The notes under the pieces: generated by a model
Databases searched by the model: none
What the model was told of the DNA's origin: nothing
What the model saw: the letters and a program-made list of their open reading frames with translations, nothing else
Origin: RGIG4079 sp045576735
GTDB lineage: Bacteria > Bacteroidota > Bacteroidia > Bacteroidales > Muribaculaceae
Assembly: GCA_045576735.1 (NCBI GenBank)
Contig: JAZNGZ010000058.1
Span: 1 to 5,046 of the forward strand
Length of the DNA stretch: 5,046 nt
Reading direction: 5' to 3'
In this document: piece by piece, positions 1 to 4,733 of the stretch
Layout: each line of letters opens with the position of its first letter
How positions within the stretch are numbered: the stretch's first letter is position 1
Program-made: the position numbers and the translations under genes

Positions 1-132
1 GCAACTCGCCCCCTTGCCGCTTGGCGTTCCCCCGGTGTGTTTTTCATAATATTTATAAGTTACAATTTGTAAGCATCCTGAATTTTGACCATTAAGGATT
101 TTAAGGCACATATTCATCCTGAAATTTGACCA
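1..132. mobile_element. Probable end of an IS21-like insertion sequence
   Basis: No gene is recognisable here. The first 40 bases are GC-rich, unlike the AT-rich neighbourhood. They are followed by two 21-base direct repeats at 74-94 and 115-135 that differ at one base. Read on the minus strand, each contains TGGTCAAA(A/T)TTCAGGATG. IS21-family elements are known for several repeated transposase-binding sites at each end and for 5'-TG...CA-3' termini; the CA at 131-132 would fit the outer tip. No istA or istB coding sequence is visible, so the family assignment rests only on this repeat architecture and my memory of such ends. The opposite end lies outside the window. Confidence 0.45.
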
Positions 133-135
133 TTA
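74..135. repeat. Two direct 21-base repeats, 41-base period
   Basis: Copies are at 74-94 and 115-135, both beginning CATCCTGAA and ending TTTGACCATTA, with a single mismatch (T83 against A124). The second copy includes the TTA at 133-135, which is the stop codon of the minus-strand gene ending there. The arrangement resembles tandem transposase-binding sites at an insertion-sequence end. Confidence 0.8.
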
Positions 136-573
136 GGCCGACTTTTCTAATTGCTCAAAAACTGACTTTTTTGAAAATAAACTCAAATAGCGTTCTCCGT
201 TTTCAAAAGAATCCCAATCCCAATAAAAATCTTGTTGATTCAAGTTTGGATTCAATGTAATATCCCCATCATAGCAACAATCGATAGTGCCTTTTAGAAA
301 AGATTTGAGTTGACCTTGTGCATCTCTAGAAACGAATGTTATACAGTCGCCTCCGAGTTGAATACTTCCATCGGGATTAAACGACCATTCTTCTATTTTT
401 TCGCGCGTTCCTCCTGTTGCAGGTGCTGAATATGTTATTACGTCTTTCACATGACCTTTGAGGTTGAAGGCTTCGGCATCACGATAGGTACGTTTTGTCG
501 ACTGGGCGTCAACATCAGTTGCAAATAATACAAGTGCAACCAATATAAAAATAGAAGAAATAATTTTTTTCAT
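133..573 (-). CDS. Small secreted protein of unknown function, possibly 3'-truncated
   Basis: The 146-residue product starts with a typical signal peptide: lysines at 2-3, a hydrophobic core at about 4-18, and probable cleavage after DVDA, before Gln24. There is no lipobox Cys, so a soluble periplasmic or secreted protein is expected. The mature part opens with a FNLKGHVKDV segment (36-45), a style common at the start of Bacteroidales secreted proteins. Two units follow that resemble degenerate YD/RHS-like strands: WSFNPDGSI (63-71) and FVSRDAQGQLKSF (80-92). Cysteines are at 77, 99 and 100. The start is ATG at 571-573; no clear Shine-Dalgarno or TAnnTTTG promoter lies directly upstream, so read-through from the RNA gene at 634-736 is possible. 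The stop codon lies inside a repeat that looks like an insertion-sequence end, so the natural C-terminus may be missing. I cannot assign a function. Confidence 0.7.
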   Translation of the reverse strand: MKKIISSIFILVALVLFATDVDAQSTKRTYRDAEAFNLKGHVKDVITYSAPATGGTREKIEEWSFNPDGSIQLGGDCITFVSRDAQGQLKSFLKGTIDCCYDGDITLNPNLNQQDFYWDWDSFENGERYLSLFSKKSVFEQLEKSA

Positions 574-633
574 CTTCGTTATATTAAATTGAATTAGTAT
601 TAAAACCGGTGAGAGTTATTAATTTTAGGGAAC

Positions 634-736
634 AAAAAAGGGTAAGCTTACTACATCGCACCGCTACGACCCGGTACCGCTGCTTCGATCAAGACCTGAC
701 GGAGTTCCCGGGGAGCTGGTCGTATAGGACTTACCC
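634..736 (-). ncRNA. ffs: Small signal recognition particle RNA (4.5S, bacterial small type)
   Basis: On the minus strand the conserved SRP domain IV core is plain at 677-702: CCGTCAGGTC, a short apical loop (TTGATC), then GAAGCAGCGG. This matches the Ffh-binding hairpin, with CAGGTC and AAGCAG spaced as in E. coli 4.5S RNA. The arms extend outward: GGTACCGGGTCGTA on the 3' side can pair with TACGACC on the 5' side, and the ends close with GGGTAAG (736-730) against CTTACCC (646-640). Six T residues follow (639-634), giving an intrinsic terminator made from the RNA's own closing stem. The length is about 103 nt. The RNA joins Ffh to deliver nascent membrane and secreted proteins to the translocon. 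Exact ends are inferred from the pairing and the promoter. Open frames crossing this segment are not genes. Confidence 0.93.
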
Positions 737-741
737 GACTG

Positions 742-772
742 CAAAGGTACAACTTTTTTTTATTTCTCACAA
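742..772 (-). promoter_or_regulatory. Bacteroidota-type promoter of the SRP RNA
   Basis: On the minus strand the -7 element TACCTTTG (749-742) fits the TAnnTTTG consensus. A TTG (772-770) lies exactly 20 bases upstream, as expected for the -33 element. The -7 box ends 5 bases before the inferred RNA 5' end at about 736. Confidence 0.85.
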
Positions 773-800
773 CATTCATTTCTCATTAAGTTGAAAAACT

Positions 801-832
801 TTTGCATTAGTGGTTTAAATTATGTATTTTTG
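801..832 (+). promoter_or_regulatory. Bacteroidota-type promoter of the repeat-protein gene
   Basis: TTTG at 801-804 is followed after 20 bases by TATTTTTG at 825-832, matching the TTTG/TAnnTTTG pair. Transcription should begin near 837-840, giving a leader of roughly 20-25 bases before the ATG at 861. It lies back to back with the SRP RNA promoter. Confidence 0.8.
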
Positions 833-860
833 TGGTAGTTATATGTAAAAATCATTGCGT

Positions 861-1286
861 ATGAAAACAAAAGTAATAAGCCGATATTTAGTATTGATAT
901 TATTGGTTGTAGCTATGGCGACGCCATTAGCTGCTCAGGCGCAGCACATGTATGACAGCTCAGGCTCAATGATTGGTCGATATGATAGCGGTCGCATCTA
1001 CAACCGCTCGGGTTCATATGTGGGGCGAGTTGACGGCGATAGGTTTTATGACCGCAGCGGAAGCTATATAGGATATAAGAGCGGTGACCGTTTTTACAAT
1101 CGCTCAGGTAGCTATATAGGATATGGTAGTGGCGATAGATATTATGATAACTCGGGCTCATTTATTGGTCGTGTATCGGGTAGTTATATATACAATCGTA
1201 GTGGCTCACAGATAGGGCGAGTGAGCAACGTCCCCCAATCAGTCGCCGCCGCAGTGTATCTATATGGAATGTTTGATATTTGGTAG
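861..1286 (+). CDS. Secreted 16-residue-repeat protein, beta-flower-like
   Basis: The 141-residue product has a signal peptide (basic start, hydrophobic core about 9-20, probable cleavage after the AAQA segment at 24-27), so it should be exported. Nearly all of the mature chain is a tandem 16-residue repeat of pattern Y(D/N)xSGSxIGRxxGxx(I/F/Y). Copies are at residues 31-46, 47-62, 63-78, 79-94, 95-110 and a shorter last one at 111-123, followed by a tail to Trp141. This pattern matches my memory of Bacteroidetes proteins named 4-fold or 5-fold beta-flower, in which each repeat contributes a beta hairpin to a small propeller-like fold; the biological role is not known to me. I chose ATG 861 over an in-frame TTG at 855 because it directly precedes the signal peptide and fits the promoter at 801-832. 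A strong terminator follows. Confidence 0.88.
   Translation: MKTKVISRYLVLILLVVAMATPLAAQAQHMYDSSGSMIGRYDSGRIYNRSGSYVGRVDGDRFYDRSGSYIGYKSGDRFYNRSGSYIGYGSGDRYYDNSGSFIGRVSGSYIYNRSGSQIGRVSNVPQSVAAAVYLYGMFDIW
951..1229 (+). repeat. Coding tandem repeat, 48-base unit, about six copies
   Basis: The repeat encodes the 16-residue units of the secreted protein. The copies are conserved mainly at protein level (Y, SGS, IG positions); DNA copies differ at many third positions, although the two middle units share stretches such as AGCTATATAGGATAT. It is therefore an old coding repeat, not a recent identical array. Confidence 0.8.
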
Positions 1287-1310
1287 GACAATCGCAAATG
1301 ATAGATAAAT

Positions 1311-1350
1311 AAAACCGCCATCTATTCGCGATTAAATAGATGGTGGTTTT
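1311..1350. terminator. Strong bidirectional intrinsic terminator
   Basis: A 16-base-pair stem joins AAAACCGCCATCTATT (1311-1326) to AATAGATGGTGGTTTT (1335-1350), with one G-T wobble and an 8-base loop. A-tract and T-tract arms make it usable in both directions. It sits exactly between two convergent genes ending at 1286 and 1368. Confidence 0.85.
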
Positions 1351-1367
1351 GTGTAAGAATAAACCTT

Positions 1368-1964
1368 TTAGTTGTCATTATAAATGGGTATGACATATTC
1401 ACAAGTATATAACCAATTTCTAGCACGGTCTCTTGTTATTTTATAGCCATTTTCGACGAGTAATTGCTTAAAATGTTCAATATCCTGAGGACCGAGATCT
1501 TGCGCTTCCCATTTAGTGTCATAAAGCGGTATATTTGCCAACTCGGCGCATCTGATTATTGCTTCCTGTGTTTTTTCATCGTTAGATAGAATTTCGGTAT
1601 GACCATTGGGCATATATGGCTTTCCACAATTTGGAATGTAATAATCGTCGTCTATTATGACTTTAGGGTAGAGTAATTCCTCGATAAATTGAGGGTAGTA
1701 TTTCTTTTGAATAATATTTATTCCATTTTCAGCAAGTAACGCCTTGAGATATTCCCATTTTTGTTTGAAAGCTTCTATGGGCTCGTCGTGATAATCTTCA
1801 AATGAATTATAGTAAAGATCGGCCTTCTTGGCATATTCATATATTTGTTCTTTCTTGTCATAATTAGAAAGTGCGAGACTAAAGACTTCGGGGTGTTCCC
1901 ATATTTTTTCTTTGCATTGTTGCACTTCTTGATTTGTGTTTTCTAAATTCTTGTCGACTGTCAT
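1368..1964 (-). CDS. Acidic hypothetical protein with an internal duplication
   Basis: The 198-residue product has no signal peptide or membrane segment and is rich in Asp, Glu, Lys and Tyr, so a soluble cytoplasmic protein is likely. I do not recognise the family. Two regions look alike. Residues 43-84 contain EYAKKADLYY and end FKQKWEYLKALLAENGINI; residues 138-176 contain RCAELANIPLYD and end IEHFKQLLVENGYKI. Each is followed by a Tyr- and Trp-containing stretch, so the protein may be a tandem pair of one small alpha-helical domain. An acidic insert, DDDYYIPNCGKPYMPNG (105-121), separates the halves. The start is ATG at 1962-1964; no good Shine-Dalgarno precedes it, which is usual in Bacteroidota. 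A well-formed promoter lies about 130 bases upstream, and the gene ends at a bidirectional terminator, so it is probably transcribed alone. Confidence 0.75.
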   Translation of the reverse strand: MTVDKNLENTNQEVQQCKEKIWEHPEVFSLALSNYDKKEQIYEYAKKADLYYNSFEDYHDEPIEAFKQKWEYLKALLAENGINIIQKKYYPQFIEELLYPKVIIDDDYYIPNCGKPYMPNGHTEILSNDEKTQEAIIRCAELANIPLYDTKWEAQDLGPQDIEHFKQLLVENGYKITRDRARNWLYTCEYVIPIYNDN

Positions 1965-2099
1965 AGCTTTAAATTTTTTAAATTAATAAATAGGTTAATC
2001 TCTCGTTGAAAGTCGTTGTTGTTCCTAACAAATAATCTCTAATTAATACGTGGAATATTAGAAACTCCTTTAATTGATTTTACTTCCTTTTTACACCGA

Positions 2100-2131
2100 C
2101 AAAGGTAATGTATAAAAATGACACAAACAAA
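2100..2131 (-). promoter_or_regulatory. Bacteroidota-type promoter for the gene at 1368-1964
   Basis: On the minus strand, TTTG (2131-2128), a 20-base spacer and TACCTTTG (2107-2100) match both consensus elements. Transcription should start near 2093-2096, giving a leader of about 130 bases. The leader is AT-rich and contains no ATG and no obvious strong hairpin. Confidence 0.8.
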
Positions 2132-2197
2132 TATTTTGAGCATTATTTGTGTTAAAAATACGCAACGAGGCTACTCAAGAAATTTCCTAAAATGATT

Positions 2198-2413
2198 TAT
2201 GCCTAGCATTGCCTAAGGTAATACTTTTGCAACCCCGGCGTCAATAGTGCCAATGTGTGCAATATATCAAGCTCGCTTGATTATTTTGCCGAATGCAGCC
2301 GAAAGCCAATACTAATAGGCTCGTAGAGATAGGCAACGTTTTACTTTGTGCGTAAAGGGCGCTTTTTGTGATTGATGCATAAATTTGGAGCGGATTAGGC
2401 AATAAAAGGCATA
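2198..2413. repeat. 216-base noncoding segment bounded by imperfect inverted repeats
   Basis: The left end TATGCCTAGCATTGCCTAA (2198-2216) and the right end (2395-2413) are inverted copies matching at 16 of 19 positions: 7 paired bases, 3 mismatches, then 9 paired bases. Inside are a TACTTTTG box (2222-2229), a perfect 6-base-pair hairpin ATCAAG-CTCG-CTTGAT (2266-2281) and a direct duplication of GCCGAA (2288-2293, 2298-2303). No credible gene lies inside. It could be a small non-autonomous mobile element, an intergenic repeat or a structured RNA. I see no target-site duplication. The rest of the gene-free stretch 1965-2462 holds only the two flanking promoters and the leader of the gene at 1368-1964. 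Confidence 0.5.
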
Positions 2414-2420
2414 TGCAACA

Positions 2421-2450
2421 TTGTAAAACGGTGACATTTTCGTATATTTG
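2421..2450 (+). promoter_or_regulatory. Bacteroidota-type promoter for the DUF3843-like gene
   Basis: TTG at 2421-2423 is followed after 19 bases by TATATTTG at 2443-2450. The -7 box ends only 12 bases before the ATG at 2463, so the predicted leader is just 6-9 bases and the mRNA is nearly leaderless. Confidence 0.8.
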
Positions 2451-2462
2451 TAAAAAAAGTAT

Positions 2463-3938
2463 ATGTTGATAACGATAAAAGAAATTTACGAAAAGAACCC
2501 GTCGCATGTTAAGGCCTATTCAGATAGCTACTATGCAAAGTTGGCAAATAAGATATATCGTCAATTAAAAAAAAGAGGGGATATGCCTTTTCTCATTAGA
2601 ACCAGTAGTTTGCGTGAGATAGTGATTAAATCGGTAAAATATTTTGAAGATGTCATATCCGAAATTGGTATATGGGCTACTTTCCGTAATTTGCATTATT
2701 CGTTATATGGGAAGAAGTTGCCGTTTTATGATATTGATGAGGATTCATATTTTGATGATGAGATAAATATTGAGGATGTAAAATATATTGTGTGGAGTAC
2801 AATCGTTGAGACGAATGATAATATAATGTTGAATCCTCACGCTCCGGCCATAGAAGATGTGGCAATGGTGATTTATGCTTTTCTTGATGATGAATTTGAA
2901 AATGCCCCAATAAATGATGATATATTAGATGTGATATGTGAGCCGGCACGGTATGATGATTTTATGAAAGTGAAGTTTTTGCTTTCATGGATTTTGCTTG
3001 ATTGTTATTTAACCTCAAAAGGAGACACCATGGAGAGAGTCCAAGATGTTGCCGATGAATGTGTTAAAAATACAGAACGTGATGAGAGATTGTGCTTATA
3101 TAGTGCAATGTCATATTTTTCGGTGGCATATAAAACGGGGCCTTTAGCATTGTTGCCTCAGCAATGGTTGGCTGCTTTGCTCGATTATCATAAGATGCAT
3201 TCGCAAGCCGATGTGTTGAGGGCAATTGAGGGGATAAATGTTGGCTCCTATCTATTGAAGGAGCGTAAAGAATCAACGATAGTTGTTGAATCGGTTGACT
3301 TAAAAAAATATGAGGTTGAACTACATTCATTTGCTCAAGAGGGATTAGAGGAAGTACTGTCGCGACCGGTGTTGATAATGCAGTTGGCAAAGTATGGGGC
3401 GACATGGCAATTAAATGGTTCGTGTATTCCTATTGATGAAGATCAAATACATAAAGAAGATGTGGAAAGATGGAAGAAATATAAAGAAAATAAAAAGATA
3501 ACGTTGCGATTCTATGAGGAAAAAACGAGAGGTAAAAAAATGCTTTTTTTTGCCGGATATGACGCTTTCCAGCAATGGATTGGGATTTCTACTGATTCAT
3601 CTTCGGAATTTGACGATGTTAAGACCGCGAAACATATAATGATGTTTTTAGATAAAGACAATGAGCCTACGATAATATATAAGAATGTTGAGGTGATTAG
3701 CTCTCCCGATAATCCTTTCTATGATGAACAATATGCGACTGAACATGCATTAGAAATGCTTTTCTCCGATTTTTCGCCATCGGGAGAACTTGTGTCATAT
3801 TTAGCAAACAATGGTATGTTGAAAGATGCTTCAATAAAAACCAATAAGGGACCAAATAAAGAAATAGTTCAAGAAAATATTGATTTCTTGACGCGTTTCT
3901 TGCAACGCGAAGACTATTGCGATATAAACGAAATATAG
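2463..3938 (+). CDS. DUF3843-like protein of unknown function
   Basis: The 491-residue product lacks a signal peptide and membrane helices and is probably cytoplasmic. The N-terminal part carries YSDSYYAKLANKIYR (19-33), then YFEDVISEIGIWATF (60-74), LYGKKLPFYD (81-90), an acidic DSYFDDEINIEDVKYIVW stretch (about 93-110), and further on an NAPINDDI motif. This order (DSYY..LAN, YFEDVIS, LYGK.LPFYD) matches my recollection of DUF3843, a Bacteroidetes-restricted family without a known activity. The C-terminal third is a different, Lys/Glu-rich region with MLFFAGYDAFQQWIGIS and a final helical-looking stretch. I see no catalytic signature. ATG 2463 is the only upstream choice, because an in-frame TAA lies at 2451-2453, and the family motif begins soon after it. 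It has its own promoter at 2421-2450 and a candidate terminator just downstream, so it is likely monocistronic. Confidence 0.85.
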   Translation: MLITIKEIYEKNPSHVKAYSDSYYAKLANKIYRQLKKRGDMPFLIRTSSLREIVIKSVKYFEDVISEIGIWATFRNLHYSLYGKKLPFYDIDEDSYFDDEINIEDVKYIVWSTIVETNDNIMLNPHAPAIEDVAMVIYAFLDDEFENAPINDDILDVICEPARYDDFMKVKFLLSWILLDCYLTSKGDTMERVQDVADECVKNTERDERLCLYSAMSYFSVAYKTGPLALLPQQWLAALLDYHKMHSQADVLRAIEGINVGSYLLKERKESTIVVESVDLKKYEVELHSFAQEGLEEVLSRPVLIMQLAKYGATWQLNGSCIPIDEDQIHKEDVERWKKYKENKKITLRFYEEKTRGKKMLFFAGYDAFQQWIGISTDSSSEFDDVKTAKHIMMFLDKDNEPTIIYKNVEVISSPDNPFYDEQYATEHALEMLFSDFSPSGELVSYLANNGMLKDASIKTNKGPNKEIVQENIDFLTRFLQREDYCDINEI

Positions 3939-3942
3939 TTGA

Positions 3943-3965
3943 GAAAATGTAATTGGTACATTTTC
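3943..3965 (+). terminator. Candidate terminator after the DUF3843-like gene
   Basis: GAAAATGTA (3943-3951) and TACATTTTC (3957-3965) form a perfect 9-base-pair stem with a 5-base loop, starting 5 bases after the stop codon. The stem is AT-rich and there is no long T-run after it, so termination may be weak. Confidence 0.5.
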
Positions 3966-4056
3966 GTTATAGGCAATTCTTCATCAATAACTCCCTCTTG
4001 CCATTTAATATCCTCAAATGGATAAAATGGACATCGGAATATAGCTTCTTTTGTGT

Positions 4057-4064
4057 TATATTTG
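4057..4064 (+). promoter_or_regulatory. Probable -7 element of the FISUMP lipoprotein gene
   Basis: TATATTTG fits TAnnTTTG and lies 30 bases before the ATG at 4095. No TTG or TTTG occurs at the expected 19-21 base spacing (that region reads ACATCGG), so only half of the promoter is convincing. The stretch 3966-4056 between terminator and promoter shows no gene. Confidence 0.5.
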
Positions 4065-4094
4065 TAATTAGTATTAATTTAAAATGTGAGACAT

Positions 4095-4733
4095 ATGAAA
4101 AAGCTTTTATTTATCCCTTTACTTGCAGCACTTATGAGTTGTAGCTCAGAAGATGAACATGCTGTAGATTTAGGGCTGTCGGTTTTATGGGCCGACTGTA
4201 ATGTTGGCGCAAATCTTCCTGAAGAATTTGGCGACTATTATAGTTGGGGTGACACTATGGCTAATAGACCTTATGGAGCCGATTTTAGCGCCTACCCTCA
4301 TTGCAAAGACTTAGATGGAGATGGTAACATATCAACAAGTAACGAATTTAGTTACATTGGTGATGATATTAGTGGGAAAGAACAATACGACGCCGCTACC
4401 GCAAAATGGGGCAACGGTTGGAGAATGCCTACGAAGGAGCAATTTGAAGAACTTTTGAAAAAATGTGAGTGGACCCCTTGTGAGAAAAATGGGGTAAAGG
4501 GTTATCAAGTGGTCGGACCCAATGGGAATTCTATCTTTTTGCCTATTGCCGGGTATGGGCCGGCTGAGGTGAGGGCTGACTTTAAAGACGAACTGTTTTA
4601 CTGGACTTCTACGTTCCAAAATTCAGAAGACGCTTGGGCATTATGTAGTGGAAGGCGTGACCAGGTAAGTGATAACGATAGACCAATCCCTGCGCCAATT
4701 CGCCCGGTGAAAATAAGAGAATACAATGATTGA
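4095..4733 (+). CDS. FISUMP-domain lipoprotein, probably surface or periplasmic
   Basis: The 212-residue product begins with a lipoprotein signal peptide whose lipobox LMSC puts the lipidated Cys at 16. The following SSEDE is acidic, like the export signals that place Bacteroidota lipoproteins on the cell surface. The mature part is a single FISUMP-type domain (Fibrobacter succinogenes major paralogous domain): VDLGLSVLWADCNVGA (24-39), EEFGDYYSWGD (43-53), KWGNGWRMPTKEQFEEL (104-120), NGNSIFLPIAGY (143-154), FYWTSTFQNSEDAWAL (168-183) and the closing IRPVK (202-206). The domain's function is not established; such proteins are plentiful in gut Bacteroidales. A calcium-loop-like segment, DLDGDGNIS (72-80), sits in the variable part. 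ATG 4095 is preferred over an in-frame GTG at 4086 because it directly begins the signal peptide. After the stop there is only a weak hairpin (AACCTA-AAA-TAGGTT, 4740-4754) before the insertion-sequence end. Confidence 0.9.
   Translation: MKKLLFIPLLAALMSCSSEDEHAVDLGLSVLWADCNVGANLPEEFGDYYSWGDTMANRPYGADFSAYPHCKDLDGDGNISTSNEFSYIGDDISGKEQYDAATAKWGNGWRMPTKEQFEELLKKCEWTPCEKNGVKGYQVVGPNGNSIFLPIAGYGPAEVRADFKDELFYWTSTFQNSEDAWALCSGRRDQVSDNDRPIPAPIRPVKIREYND

Noticed and set aside
609..794. Plus-strand open frame of about 61 codons
   Set aside because: It lies antisense across the SRP RNA and its promoter, has no promoter of its own and shows no protein-like composition.
913..1161. Minus-strand open frame opposite the repeat protein
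   Set aside because: It is a shadow produced by the tandem repeat on the plus strand; the plus-strand frame has the signal peptide, promoter and terminator.
951..1229. Possible CRISPR or noncoding tandem array
   Set aside because: The 48-base period is in frame, the units are protein repeats with diverged DNA, and there are no unique spacers.
133..1964. Possible toxin-immunity or defence cluster made of the small unknown genes
   Set aside because: The genes face different ways with separate promoters and terminators, and none shows a toxin, nuclease or immunity motif.
2241..2507. Minus-strand open frame of 88 codons
   Set aside because: It overlaps the start and promoter of the DUF3843-like gene and covers the inverted-repeat segment; its Cys/Leu-rich translation shows no recognisable domain.
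2677..2949. Minus-strand open frames inside the DUF3843-like gene, here and at 3064-3405
   Set aside because: They lie wholly within a well-supported gene, are His/Pro/Ser-rich in the way of antisense shadows, and lack promoters.
3953..4144. Plus-strand open frame of 63 codons between the last two plus-strand genes
   Set aside because: It begins inside the terminator hairpin, has no promoter, and overlaps the start of the FISUMP gene in another frame.
4332..4619. Minus-strand open frame inside the FISUMP gene
   Set aside because: It is an antisense shadow of a gene with a clear lipobox and domain motifs.
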